Positions 42,488 through 52,572 are shown, counted from the stretch's first letter. The stretch: DNA of 64,000 nt from Polaribacter sp. NJDZ03 (GCF_019263805.1 NZ_CP079195.1:3707001-3771000); one strand, 5' to 3'. The notes: generated by a model from the sequence alone, not told the origin. Translations and numbers: made by a program.

Positions 42488-42525
42488 TCTATAAATGAAA
42501 AAACACCAATTAAACGGTTTAAATT

Positions 42526-43986
42526 ATGAAGATTAAATTAATTTTATGGGGTGCCTTTGTTTTTACAATTGCAATTTCTTGTGCACAAGAAAAAGAGAGT
42601 AAGAAAGTTTTGGTAAAACAGAAGCAACCAAATATCATTTATATTTTGGCAGATGATATGGGTATTGGAGATTTAGGATCTTATGGTCAAACAAAAATTC
42701 ATACACCAAACCTAGACCTTTTAGCGACGCGAGGAATGAAATTTACCCAGCACTATAGTGGTTCTGCAGTTTGTGCACCTTCTCGTTCAACTTTAATGAC
42801 AGGTCAACATACAGGACATACGCCAATTAGAGGAAATAGACAGTTGGTAGAAGACGAAGAAGGTCAAGTTCCCTTGCCAAAAAACTCGGTAACCATTGCA
42901 GAAATTTTAAAAGAAGCAGGGTATGTAACTGGTATGTTTGGTAAATGGGGATTAGGTTTTGGAGAAGGAGATCCAAACAATCAAGGTTTTGATGAGTTTT
43001 ATGGTTATAATGATCAAAAGTTAGCGCATCGTTATTATCCTCCTTATTTAAATCACAATCAAAAAATAGATTCTTTAGAGGGGAATGATTGGACACATAA
43101 AGTTACGTATTCTCCAGATAAAATTAGAGACCACAGACTTCAGTTTTTAGAAGATAATAAAGACAAACCGTTTTTTGCATATATTCCTTTAGTACTGCCA
43201 CATGTAGAACTTATTTCTCCAAACGATTCTATTTTTAAAATGTATGATGGTAAATTTAAAGAAACACCTTATACCGCAGACAATAAATATACTTCAGATT
43301 ATGGTCCAAATATTGTTACTTATGAATATTCACCTTGTGATAAACCAAAAGCAACCTATGCTTCTATGGTAACAAGAATAGATGCCTATGTTGGTGAAAT
43401 TATAGCAAAAATAGAAGAATTAGGGCTTACAAATAACACTATTATAATGTTTGCTAGTGATAATGGTCCATCTCCTGAAGGAGGAACGAATCCCGATTTT
43501 TTTGACAGTAATAGTAAGTTTAGAGGTTACAAAAGAGATTTATATGAAGGCGGAATTAGAGCACCATTTATAGCTGTTTGGCCAACTAAAATTGCTGCAG
43601 GAAGTGTAACAGACCACGTTTCTACTTTTTGGGATGTTTTACCTACAATTACAGAAATTACGAATACTAAAAACCCGAAAGAAATTGATGGTATTTCTTT
43701 TTTGCCAACGTTATTAAATAAAAAGAATCAAGAAGAACATGCGCATTTATATTGGGAGTTTAATATAAGAGGCGGTAGAAAAGCAATTAGAAAAGGAAAT
43801 TGGAAAGGTGTTTGGAATAAGATGAATTTAAAAGGCGATAAAAAAGGTGCTTTTGAATTATATGATTTATCTAAAGATGTTTCTGAAACTACAAATATTG
43901 CAAGTTTACACCCAAAAATTGTTGTAGAGTTAAAAGGATTAATGTTAAGTTCAAGAACTACATCAGAATTTTTTCCTTTTAATTAA
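42526..43986 (+). CDS. S1 family sulfatase, S1_16-like, lipoprotein
   Basis: 486 residues with a lipobox at Cys19 (AISC). Metal pair D43-D44 in LADDMGIGDLG, formylglycine motif C83-A-P-S-R in SGSAVCAPSRSTLMTG, then the GQHTGHTPIRGN block. FASDNGPSPEGG and GYKRDLYEGGIRAPF complete the core. The HTGHxxIRGN motif after the active site and the SYGQ segment are shared with the sulfatase at 46886-48307, so the two form a subgroup I associate with S1_16 (galactose or GalNAc 4-sulfatases among characterised members). Its promoter region lies in or next to the inserted MITE-like element. The next gene begins 30 bases downstream. Confidence 0.9.
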   Translation: MKIKLILWGAFVFTIAISCAQEKESKKVLVKQKQPNIIYILADDMGIGDLGSYGQTKIHTPNLDLLATRGMKFTQHYSGSAVCAPSRSTLMTGQHTGHTPIRGNRQLVEDEEGQVPLPKNSVTIAEILKEAGYVTGMFGKWGLGFGEGDPNNQGFDEFYGYNDQKLAHRYYPPYLNHNQKIDSLEGNDWTHKVTYSPDKIRDHRLQFLEDNKDKPFFAYIPLVLPHVELISPNDSIFKMYDGKFKETPYTADNKYTSDYGPNIVTYEYSPCDKPKATYASMVTRIDAYVGEIIAKIEELGLTNNTIIMFASDNGPSPEGGTNPDFFDSNSKFRGYKRDLYEGGIRAPFIAVWPTKIAAGSVTDHVSTFWDVLPTITEITNTKNPKEIDGISFLPTLLNKKNQEEHAHLYWEFNIRGGRKAIRKGNWKGVWNKMNLKGDKKGAFELYDLSKDVSETTNIASLHPKIVVELKGLMLSSRTTSEFFPFN

Positions 43987-44016
43987 ACCATTAGGTCTTC
44001 AAATAGTCTAAAAAAT

Positions 44017-46764
44017 ATGTTTTCAACCAAAATAAATTTTAAAATAGGAGCATTGTTAATGTTCCTATTTTGTTTTTCAATAAGTATTCAGAGTCAATCA
44101 TCAGGTATAAAAGGTGTAATTACAGATGAAACAAATGTTCCTTTAGAAATGGTGTCTGTAGCATTATTAAGCCCTAAAGACAATACCTTTTTAAGTTATA
44201 CAACCACAGATGAAAAAGGAATGTTTTTACTAAATGATATTCCGAAAGATACCATTGTTTTACAATTAGATTTATTGGGTTTTAAAACGTTTTCTAAAAA
44301 ACTGATTTACAACAAAAAGTTAATCGATTTAAAAAACATTATTTTAAAAGAAGACATTGGTCAATTAGATGAAATTGTTATTACGGCGGTTGTTCCTATT
44401 CAAATTAAAAAAGATACAGTTAGTTTTAACGCCAATTCTTTTAAAGTTAATTTTGATGACAATATTGATGGTTTATTAAATAAGCTTCCAGGTATTGAAA
44501 TGGAAGAAGGCAAAATTATTGCGCAAGGAACTACGGTTACTAAGATTTTTGTTGATGGAAAAGAATTTTTTGGAGGAGATCCATCCATCTTTTTAAAAAA
44601 TATTTCTGCGGATGCAATTGCCAAAATTGAGATAATCGACAAAAATAGTGATGAAGCAGAGTTAACAGGTATTAATGATGGTAATAAAGAAGTTGTTATT
44701 AATTTTACATTAAAAAAGTCGAAAAAAAATAGAGGTTTTGGTAAGGTTGCAGCGGGTTTAGGTTTAGATAACCGATATTTTAGCAATCTAAATTACAATC
44801 AATTTAATTCTAAATCGCAATTGTCTGTAATTGGTAAGTTTAATAATATTAATGTTACGGGTTCTAATATTCAAGGGTTTTTAGAAAATGCAGATGGTAT
44901 TGCAGATGATTCTAGTGATGATTCTGAAGACGATTTTATAAATCCTCAAAAAAGTTTAAGTGGCTTTTTAAAAACGGTAGTTACAGGTATTAATTACGGA
45001 AAAGAACTTCGAAAAAAGGAATCTTTTAACGTAGATTATTTTTATAACCTTTCTGAAAATAATGGTGTTTCAGATACAAAAAGAGTGTTCTTTTCTAATA
45101 CCAATAACTTTAACTATAGTTCTAAAAACAAGTATTTGAATATTTCAGATAATCATAATTTGAACTTTAATTATGAGAATAAAGCAAATAAAACAAGTAG
45201 TTTACGTATTAAAGGAAAGTTTTTTTTAGACAAGATAAATTCTGATTTAATTAGAGATGGTTTATTTTTTGACACAATGGATGAGTTGGTGACAACAAAT
45301 ACCAATACATCATCAAATTCAAATCTTAAAAAATATGGAAATCTAAATGTAGATTTTTACCGTAAATTACCAAAAAAGGGAAGAAGTTACAGCACAAGTT
45401 TTAAAGCTGTAATTAACAATTATACTAAAAATAATAATCAGAATACATTTATTGAAAGAAACCTTAATAAAACGAATCCGTCTACCACAAATTTTGAAAT
45501 TTTAAGAGACGAAGATTTGAGTTCTGCAGATATTTTGGTGAAAGTAAAATATACAGAGCCTTTAGGAGGAAATCATTATTTTAATACAGAAGCATCTTCA
45601 GAAATTTTAACAGGAACAGAAAATACCAATCAAAATAGAAAGACAATAAAAACCACTACAGTAGAAGACGCCATAGAATATTATTACAAATATTCTGAAA
45701 ATAGTTTTAAAACAAAATTTTCTCATAGCTATAATAAATCTGTTTTAAATATATCTACAGGTTTAGAGCTACAAACATTACATCGAAGTTTTGGAGAAGT
45801 TGATAAAATTCAATTTATCAGAGAAAAATTCTATCTAAACCCATCTTTATTTTTTCAATACAAACCTAAAAGAGGTCAGAAATTTAGATTTACATATCGA
45901 AAATATATAAAAGCACCAAGAGCAAATCAAGCAAATCCGTTTTATAATGATATAAATCCGTATGCAATTAATACAGGAAACCCAGATTTAAAAAACGAAA
46001 AAACAAACTCCATATCTGCCACAGCAAATGTGTATGATTTTAATTCGTCATTTAATTTTAATGGTAAAATTCAGTATTCAAATTCTACGGATGCAATTAT
46101 TAGAAATGTAACTATAGATGATGAATATATTAGAACAATTAGTTATCAAAATAGTGGTGAAAAGATTCGTTTTAATGCCTTGTTAAACATTACTAAAAAA
46201 ATAAATAGTTTAGGAGTAAGGTTGAGTCTTAAAAATAAATTTTCTAATAATGCTGCAAATTCAATTGTGAATTATGAATTAAATAATGTGGTTTCTAAAG
46301 ATTATTTAACAAGTTTAATCCTTCAAAATAATAGTAAAAGAAAAGTAGATTTAAAAGCAGGTGCAACGTACGTTGTTAATAATACTAGTTTTTCTATAGA
46401 GAATAATTTAGATAGAAAATTTACCACCCAAAAATATTTTGGTATGGTAGATTTCGATTTTTCTAAAAGATTAAACGTAAACACACAATTCGATTATTTG
46501 GTGTATACAGATAATAAGTTTTTAATACAACAAGAAATACCTATTTGGAATGCTGCAATATCATACGCTTTAACACCTAAAAATAATATTATTAAATTGG
46601 TTTTAATAGATCTTTTAGATAAAAATATAGATGTTTATAGAAGAAGTACTTTAAATTATTTTGAAGAAACCAATTTGCAAAGCCTAGGACGTTACGTGGT
46701 GTTAAGTTATACTTTTAAGATAAATAGTGGTAAAAAGAAGATAAATAAGAGTCTAAAAACCTAG
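44017..46764 (+). CDS. TonB-type outer-membrane beta-barrel protein with CarboxypepD_reg-like domain (OMP_b-brl_3-like)
   Basis: 915 residues with a signal peptide of about 27 residues (IQSQ). A CarboxypepD_reg-like domain (about 30-115) is followed by a plug-like block (NKLPGIEMEEG, VDGKEFFGGDPS, IDKNSDEAELTGINDG) that is highly typical of the outer-membrane barrel family with PF14905-like C-termini. A long Asn-rich barrel ends in YVVLSYTFKI plus a basic tail. Unlike SusC it has no SusD partner and lacks the AIYGSRGANGVI-type plug block. The substrate is unknown. Placement between two S1_16-like sulfatases in one run suggests a part in uptake or export linked to those enzymes, for example small sulfated sugars, but this is inference. 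Confidence 0.8.
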   Translation: MFSTKINFKIGALLMFLFCFSISIQSQSSGIKGVITDETNVPLEMVSVALLSPKDNTFLSYTTTDEKGMFLLNDIPKDTIVLQLDLLGFKTFSKKLIYNKKLIDLKNIILKEDIGQLDEIVITAVVPIQIKKDTVSFNANSFKVNFDDNIDGLLNKLPGIEMEEGKIIAQGTTVTKIFVDGKEFFGGDPSIFLKNISADAIAKIEIIDKNSDEAELTGINDGNKEVVINFTLKKSKKNRGFGKVAAGLGLDNRYFSNLNYNQFNSKSQLSVIGKFNNINVTGSNIQGFLENADGIADDSSDDSEDDFINPQKSLSGFLKTVVTGINYGKELRKKESFNVDYFYNLSENNGVSDTKRVFFSNTNNFNYSSKNKYLNISDNHNLNFNYENKANKTSSLRIKGKFFLDKINSDLIRDGLFFDTMDELVTTNTNTSSNSNLKKYGNLNVDFYRKLPKKGRSYSTSFKAVINNYTKNNNQNTFIERNLNKTNPSTTNFEILRDEDLSSADILVKVKYTEPLGGNHYFNTEASSEILTGTENTNQNRKTIKTTTVEDAIEYYYKYSENSFKTKFSHSYNKSVLNISTGLELQTLHRSFGEVDKIQFIREKFYLNPSLFFQYKPKRGQKFRFTYRKYIKAPRANQANPFYNDINPYAINTGNPDLKNEKTNSISATANVYDFNSSFNFNGKIQYSNSTDAIIRNVTIDDEYIRTISYQNSGEKIRFNALLNITKKINSLGVRLSLKNKFSNNAANSIVNYELNNVVSKDYLTSLILQNNSKRKVDLKAGATYVVNNTSFSIENNLDRKFTTQKYFGMVDFDFSKRLNVNTQFDYLVYTDNKFLIQQEIPIWNAAISYALTPKNNIIKLVLIDLLDKNIDVYRRSTLNYFEETNLQSLGRYVVLSYTFKINSGKKKINKSLKT

Positions 46765-46885
46765 TTTATAGTACTTAATTTACGCTAAAATACATTTTCT
46801 GCATCTGCAAAAACAAATGTGTTTCTTTTTTTGTTCAATTTTACATAGAAATCATAAAGTAATATTTAACACGAAAAGAATATTT

Positions 46886-48307
46886 ATGAAGTTATTAAAA
46901 TATGTAACCGTTTTTTTGGTATGCTTATGTGTATTTACAAGTTGTAATAATTTAGAAAAAAAAGAGGATACGGTAAATTCTAAAGAAAGTTATAAAGGAA
47001 TAAAACCAAATATTATTTTTCTTTTAACAGATGATTTGGGCTATGGAGAATTAGGTTCTTTCGGACAAAAAGAAATTAGAACCCCTTTTTTAGATTCTTT
47101 GGCTTCTGTAGGAAAACGATTTACAGATTTTTATGCAGGTACTTCTGTTTGTTCACCTTCTAGAGCTGTTTTAATGACTGGTTTGCATACTGGTCATGTT
47201 AATATTCGAGGAAATAAAGGAGATATTAATGGAAAGTGGGATAGAATTGCTTTAAAGAAATCAGAAAAAACAATCGGAGAAATGTTGCAAAATACAGGGT
47301 ATCAAACAGCAATGATTGGTAAGTGGCATTTAGGTGTGCCAGAAGATACTTCTACCTGGGCAAAAGGACGTGGTTTTGATTATGCCGTGCAAGAACAATG
47401 GGGAAAAGATGTTAATGGAAGAGAGATTGATGAACGTGTACATTGGGTAAACAACAATCAAGATTCTATTTTTTATAATTATAATAAACACAAATGTTTA
47501 GATGAGTTTAGAACAAATTTTGCGTTAGATTATTTAGATAAAAAATCGAATGAGAAACCTTTTTTCTTATACATGTCTTATAGAACACCGCATGCACATG
47601 AGTTGTTTTTAAGTGAAACAGATTTGTATGCCGATAGAATAGAAGAATGGCCAGAAATAGAAAGAAGACACGCAGCTAGAATTACCATGTTGGATGCACA
47701 AGTTAAAAGATTGTTTTATAAATTAAAAGCAAGTGGTGAATTAGAAAATACCTTAATTGTTTTTTCTAGTGATAATGGTCCGACAGGTGAAAATCATCAT
47801 GATTATAAATTCTTTAATAGTTCTGGAGATTTAAAAGGATATAAAAGAGATGTGTATGAAGGCGGAGTAAGAGTGCCAATGTTTGCTTATTGGAAAAATA
47901 AAATAGCAGAGGGAACAACAACAAATCATCCAGCAACTTTTTATGATATCATGCCAACATTTGCAGAAGTTGCAGAAACAACATCACCTAACAAAACAGA
48001 CGGAATTTCTATTTTACCAGAATTATTAGACCAAGGAAATCAACAAAAACATGATTTTCTGTATTTCGAAATTCAGGAAGGAAGAAGTGTAAAAGGATTT
48101 AAACAAGCTACTCGTTTTGGAAATTGGAAAGCAGTAAGAATGGGCGATAATTACCACACAGAATTATATGATTTATCTGTAGATTTATATGAAAAGAATG
48201 ATGTTTCTAAACAACACCCAGAATTGGTGGAAAAAGCAAATGAAATTCTAAAAAGAGAAAGTGTGAAAAATCCACATTTTCCATATTCTGGAGGAGTATT
48301 TAAATAA
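46886..48307 (+). CDS. S1 family sulfatase, S1_16-like, lipoprotein
   Basis: 473 residues from the ATG at 46886, chosen because the signal peptide and lipobox (Cys20, FTSC) start there. An in-frame ATG at 46817 would add 23 non-signal residues. Metal pair D49-D50 in LTDDLGYGELGSFGQ, formylglycine motif C89-S-P-S-R in GTSVCSPSRAVLMTG, then LHTGHVNIRGN, IGKWHLGVP, FSSDNGPTGENHHD and GYKRDVYEGGVRVPM. It is closely related in motif pattern to the sulfatase at 42526-43986, and the two bracket the outer-membrane barrel gene. A 4- or 6-position galactose sulfate is a plausible target, but nothing in the sequence fixes this. Confidence 0.9.
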   Translation: MKLLKYVTVFLVCLCVFTSCNNLEKKEDTVNSKESYKGIKPNIIFLLTDDLGYGELGSFGQKEIRTPFLDSLASVGKRFTDFYAGTSVCSPSRAVLMTGLHTGHVNIRGNKGDINGKWDRIALKKSEKTIGEMLQNTGYQTAMIGKWHLGVPEDTSTWAKGRGFDYAVQEQWGKDVNGREIDERVHWVNNNQDSIFYNYNKHKCLDEFRTNFALDYLDKKSNEKPFFLYMSYRTPHAHELFLSETDLYADRIEEWPEIERRHAARITMLDAQVKRLFYKLKASGELENTLIVFSSDNGPTGENHHDYKFFNSSGDLKGYKRDVYEGGVRVPMFAYWKNKIAEGTTTNHPATFYDIMPTFAEVAETTSPNKTDGISILPELLDQGNQQKHDFLYFEIQEGRSVKGFKQATRFGNWKAVRMGDNYHTELYDLSVDLYEKNDVSKQHPELVEKANEILKRESVKNPHFPYSGGVFK

Positions 48308-48324
48308 TGTAAAAATGTGTAAAC

Positions 48325-48390
48325 GTGTAATTGTTAAATTGTTTAACCGAGTCTAGTCAATTACACAGTTAAACTTTTAAACAATTACAC
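48325..48390. repeat. Imperfect 23-bp inverted repeat between sulfatase genes
   Basis: The arm at 48325-48347 (begins GTGTAATTGTT) and the arm at 48368-48390 (ends AACAATTACAC) are complementary at about 20 of 23 positions around a 20-base loop. There is no T-run, so it is a processing hairpin or dispersed repeat rather than a classic terminator. Confidence 0.6.
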
Positions 48391-48404
48391 AAATAATAAA
48401 ATAT

Positions 48405-49922
48405 ATGAAATCAATTAAATTTATCACACTAACTACTTGTATTATTCTTGCAATATCAGCCTGTAAAAAAAACACAGAAAAAGTTGCTCAAGTTGAAGTG
48501 AAAAAAGAGCGTCCAAATATAATTTGGATCATGGCAGAAGACATGAGTACAGATTTAGAAACGTACGGAATGCCAAATGTAAAAACGCCTCATTTAAACA
48601 AAATGGCAAACCAAGGAATTCGTTTTGATAATGCTTTTGTAACCAACCCAATTTGCTCACCAAGTAGGTCTGCAATGATGATTGGTACACATCAAGTAAA
48701 AACCAATTCGCACAATCACAGAAGCAACAGAGATGTGCCTTTAGATAATCAGTTTAAGCCATTTACAAAATTATTAAAAGATGCAGGATACACTACTATT
48801 TTAGGTAATCATGCTGTAATGAAAAAAGGTAGAAAAATTGATGTAAACTTTAAACACGATCCAATTGGTAATTGGGATGGAAAGACAGAATTTGGTTTGT
48901 TTGATAAGTATGATACTTTCGAAAAAGAAGACCAACCCTTTTTTGCGCAAATTCAGTTGGTAGTTACACATAGAGGAGATTGGTGGGATGAAGTAAGAGA
49001 AAAATCGGAACATCCAGTAGATCCAAAAACCTTGACATTGCCACCTTATATGGCAGATGATGCTGCAATTCGTTTAGATTGGGCTAAATATTTAGACCAA
49101 ATCGAGTACATGGACAATGAAGTGGGAATGATTTTTAAAGAATTGGAAGATAAGGGAATGGCAGACAATACTGTTGTTATTTTTATAGGTGATAATGGTC
49201 GTTGTAATATTAGAGGAAAAGGATATTTACAAGATCCAGGTTTAAGAATTCCTTTTATTATCTATTACCCAAAACAATTTAAAGGAGGAGAAGTAAGAAA
49301 AGAGGTAGTTTCTGCAACAGATATAACTGCTTCAATTGTAGATTTTGCAGGAATCGATGTCCCAAACTACATGACAGGGAAACCAATTTTCAATAATAAT
49401 TTTGATAGAAAATATGTATATGGAGCAAGAGATTTATGGGATGAAATTGAAGAAAAATCAAGAGCTGTAACTTCTGGAGATTGGTCTTATATTAGAAATG
49501 ACAAACCAGAAGTTTCTTATGATGCAGAACAAGCGTATTTAGAGTTTTATAGACCTGCAGTACATATTATGAGAAAATTGTACAAAGAAGGAAAATTGAA
49601 TGAAAACCAAAAACCATTTTTTGAGTCTACAAAACCAAACGAAGAATTGTACAATTTAAAAGAAGACCCATTTCAACTACATAATTTAGCTACAAACGAA
49701 AAATATAAAGACGTATTAGAAGAATTAAGAGCAGAAACGGTTCAGTTTGATAAAGAAATGACGCCGGTAAGTGACACTTACAATCCGGTTGATGTTCCTG
49801 GACAACCTTTTGTAAAATGGTTTCGAAAAGAACACCCAAAAGCGTATCAAGATATGCAAAATGGAGTAGAAGTTGGTTATAAAAAGTATAGCCAGTTGTA
49901 TAAAAAATCATTAAAAAAATAA
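48405..49922 (+). CDS. S1 family sulfatase, CSPSR type, lipoprotein
   Basis: 505 residues with a lipobox at Cys20 (AISAC). The metal block is IMAEDMSTDLETYG (E45-D46), the formylglycine motif is C84-S-P-S-R in VTNPICSPSRSAMMIG, and FIGDNGRCNIRGKG supplies the later metal site with Gly in place of the usual Ser before Asp. SHNHRSNR after the active site pairs it with the sulfatase at 11641-13197 (THNHRSSR), which also starts with AED. The LGNH segment where most relatives have GKWH is notable, because a Lys that normally contacts the sulfate may be missing. It starts after an inverted repeat and is followed 67 bases later by a GH2 gene. Confidence 0.88.
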   Translation: MKSIKFITLTTCIILAISACKKNTEKVAQVEVKKERPNIIWIMAEDMSTDLETYGMPNVKTPHLNKMANQGIRFDNAFVTNPICSPSRSAMMIGTHQVKTNSHNHRSNRDVPLDNQFKPFTKLLKDAGYTTILGNHAVMKKGRKIDVNFKHDPIGNWDGKTEFGLFDKYDTFEKEDQPFFAQIQLVVTHRGDWWDEVREKSEHPVDPKTLTLPPYMADDAAIRLDWAKYLDQIEYMDNEVGMIFKELEDKGMADNTVVIFIGDNGRCNIRGKGYLQDPGLRIPFIIYYPKQFKGGEVRKEVVSATDITASIVDFAGIDVPNYMTGKPIFNNNFDRKYVYGARDLWDEIEEKSRAVTSGDWSYIRNDKPEVSYDAEQAYLEFYRPAVHIMRKLYKEGKLNENQKPFFESTKPNEELYNLKEDPFQLHNLATNEKYKDVLEELRAETVQFDKEMTPVSDTYNPVDVPGQPFVKWFRKEHPKAYQDMQNGVEVGYKKYSQLYKKSLKK

Positions 49923-49989
49923 GACAAAGAAGTATACTTTCTTACTGAAAAACCTTCGCGAACTTTGCGTTTAAATTAAAACAAAACCT

Positions 49990-52341
49990 ATGAAGATCAA
50001 TTTTATAAACACATTAAAATATTCATTTTTACTGATCATTGCCATCAGTTTAACTTCTTGTAAAGAAGAAGCTAATTATGAAGCAAAAGTTAATTTTAAT
50101 AAAGGTTGGCAGTTTACCAAATTAGCTAAAACCACAGATTCAGATGCTTCTTTTAGTCAACCAAATTTCGATGCAACTTCTTGGGAGTCGGTAAGCTTAC
50201 CACACACCACAAACATAGAACCACAAGTTGTAAATGACCAATGGCAAGGAATTGCATGGTACAGAAAAAGTTTTAATGTTCCTGTAAATCCATCTAAAAA
50301 GAAAGTGTTTTTAGAATTGGAAGCAGCTATGAATTTTTCTAAAATTTGGATAAACGGAACTTTAGTTTCAGAACATCATGGAGGTTATTTACCTGTAAAA
50401 GTAGATATTACAAACTATGTAGAAAAAGGAGATGCTAACATAATTGCTGTAAGATTAGACAATACAGACAACGATATTACAGGACCAAAACCATTAAAAA
50501 GGTTAGATTTTAATATGTATGGTGGTTTGTATAGAAATGCTTGGTTGCATTTTTCTGACAAAGTATATATTTCAGATCCTGTTTTGGCGAATAAAGTTGC
50601 TGGGGGTGGAATTTTTATTACCTATCCGAAAGTTTCTAAAGCTGTTTCTGAAGTTGCTGTAAAAACGCATGTGATCAACGAAGAAAAAGAAGAAAAAGAA
50701 GTTAAAATTGTTCAAAGTATTTTTTATGATGGAAGTTTGGTAAAAGAACAATCATCAACCAAAAAAATAGCAGCAGTAAGTGATATAGAAATCAAAGAAT
50801 TATTCACTTTAAATGATGCAAAATTATGGTCGCCTAAAGATCCTAATTTATATCAGTTAGAAACGAAGATTTTTATTGATGAGAATGAAATTGATGCAGA
50901 AGTAACAAATTTCGGAATTAGAGTTTTTACGTTTGATAAAGAAAATCAATTAGAAATTAATGGTGTAAAAACATTTTTAAGAGGTGTAAATCGTCATCAA
51001 GATTATCCGTTTATAGGATATGCTTTGTCTGATAATGCACAATATAGAGATGCTAAAAAGATTAAAGATGGTGGATTCGATTATATCAGATTATCACATT
51101 ACCCGCAATCTCCAGCTTTTTTAGATGCTTGTGACGAGTTGGGTATTGTAGTGGTAGATGCAATTATGGGATGGCAATATTATAATGATACCGATGCTTT
51201 TAGAGAGTATTGCTACAGATCTGCATCAGAATTAATTAGAAGAGATAGAAACAGACCTTCTGTTTTGGCTTGGGAAGTTTCTTTAAATGAAACGAAAGAA
51301 ATGACAGTTCCTTTTATGACAGAATTAAATAGAATTACGCATGCAGAATATCCTGGAGAGAATGTGTATTCTTGTGGATGGATGGATGATGTATATGATA
51401 TTTATTTTCAAGCACGCCAACATAGAATTTTACATCCACACCCTTTAAAAGAGGGACAACCATATTCTGTTTCTGAGTATGGAGATTGGGAATATCATTC
51501 TAAAAATGCAGGTTTAAATCAAGATAATTTACCAAACTCTATGAGAGCAGAACTAAGCAGTCGTCAATCTAGAGCTAATGGAGAGGAAAGATTGTTAAAC
51601 ATGGCTTTCAATTTACAAGAATCGCATAATGATAATTTACACACGGTAGCATTTTCAGATAGTTATTGGGTAATGTATGATTATAACAGAGGATATCATC
51701 CAGATATTGAATACTCTGGAGTAATGGATCTTTTTAGATTGCCAAAATTCGGATATTATTTTTATCAAAGTCAGAGAGATTCAGACGAGGCAAATATCTT
51801 AAAGTTGGCTACTTTTTGGAATGAAAAATCGCCTTTAGATGTAAGAGTGTTTGCTAATGCAGATGAGGTTCAATTGTTTTTGAATGATAAATTAATTGCG
51901 ACTCAAAAACCAGATCAGAATAAAAATACAGACAAATTAAATCATCCTCCATTTACATTTAAAGTACCTTCTTTTGAAGCGGGAACTTTAAAAGCGGTAG
52001 GTTTTATCAACGGAAAAAAAGTATCTGAAGATAGTGTTAGAACTGCTAAAAAACCAACTAAATTAAAAATTTGGATTGATGAAAGCGGAAAGCAACCACA
52101 AGCAGGAGTTAACGATGTGGTGTTTTGCTACATTGCTGCTGTAGATGAAAACGGAACAATTAACACAGATTATTCAGAAGAGATAAACGTTACTTTAACA
52201 GGTGATTTAGAAATTATGAATCCGGATGTTATTAAAGCAGAAGCAGGTATTGGAACTGCATTAATAAGAGTAGGGAATTCTTTAAACGGAACTATTTCTG
52301 CGGAAGCAAAAGATTTAAAATCTAACAATTATAGCTTTTAA
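49990..52341 (+). CDS. GH2 family beta-galactosidase-like lipoprotein
   Basis: 783 residues with a lipobox at Cys24 (LTSC). GH2 layout without LacZ domain 5: sugar-binding jelly-roll (about 30-190, DQWQGIAWYRKSFNVP), Ig-like domain (about 190-310), TIM-barrel with GVNRHQDYP, acid/base Glu434 in SLNETK, nucleophile Glu496 in VSEYGDWE, and two C-terminal Ig-like domains including a DUF4982-like segment. The acid/base context is S-L-N-E-T instead of G-N-E, which sets it apart from the LacZ-type GH2 at 20702-23941, so substrate specificity probably differs. Exo-beta-galactosidase on oligomers is the simplest guess; another beta-glycosidase is possible. It closes the operon that starts at 42526. 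Confidence 0.85.
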   Translation: MKINFINTLKYSFLLIIAISLTSCKEEANYEAKVNFNKGWQFTKLAKTTDSDASFSQPNFDATSWESVSLPHTTNIEPQVVNDQWQGIAWYRKSFNVPVNPSKKKVFLELEAAMNFSKIWINGTLVSEHHGGYLPVKVDITNYVEKGDANIIAVRLDNTDNDITGPKPLKRLDFNMYGGLYRNAWLHFSDKVYISDPVLANKVAGGGIFITYPKVSKAVSEVAVKTHVINEEKEEKEVKIVQSIFYDGSLVKEQSSTKKIAAVSDIEIKELFTLNDAKLWSPKDPNLYQLETKIFIDENEIDAEVTNFGIRVFTFDKENQLEINGVKTFLRGVNRHQDYPFIGYALSDNAQYRDAKKIKDGGFDYIRLSHYPQSPAFLDACDELGIVVVDAIMGWQYYNDTDAFREYCYRSASELIRRDRNRPSVLAWEVSLNETKEMTVPFMTELNRITHAEYPGENVYSCGWMDDVYDIYFQARQHRILHPHPLKEGQPYSVSEYGDWEYHSKNAGLNQDNLPNSMRAELSSRQSRANGEERLLNMAFNLQESHNDNLHTVAFSDSYWVMYDYNRGYHPDIEYSGVMDLFRLPKFGYYFYQSQRDSDEANILKLATFWNEKSPLDVRVFANADEVQLFLNDKLIATQKPDQNKNTDKLNHPPFTFKVPSFEAGTLKAVGFINGKKVSEDSVRTAKKPTKLKIWIDESGKQPQAGVNDVVFCYIAAVDENGTINTDYSEEINVTLTGDLEIMNPDVIKAEAGIGTALIRVGNSLNGTISAEAKDLKSNNYSF

Positions 52342-52378
52342 GGAAAGTATTCTTTTTAAGTCAATTTACAAAAAACGG

Positions 52379-52415
52379 AAAAGGTGTTCTTTATAATTTA
52401 AAGGGTGCCTTTTTT
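52379..52415 (+). terminator. Rho-independent terminator after GH2
   Basis: AAAAGGTGTTCTTT pairs with AAAGGGTGCCTTTT (several G-T pairs) with a T-rich tail (TTTTT). Confidence 0.75.
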
Positions 52416-52572
52416 GTTTTATTTTTTTAATTCATCACTTAAAGGTTAACTAAACTTTAATTAACGGATAAATTATAATCATAAGAGGGTAATTTTAAAT
52501 AAAGGGTGTACATTAATTTTATTTTTCTTTGTAAGATTAAGTTTTAAAGCTTAATTTTTAAAAAAGAATAAA

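Noticed and set aside
46810..46838. Small hairpin AAACA/TGTTT followed by a T-run before the sulfatase at 46886
   Set aside because: The stem is only about 5 bp of mostly A-T pairs, too weak to call a terminator.
46817..46885. ATG-started N-terminal extension of the sulfatase at 46886
   Set aside because: The lipoprotein signal begins at 46886; the extra 23 residues are not signal-like and fall in AT-rich spacer.
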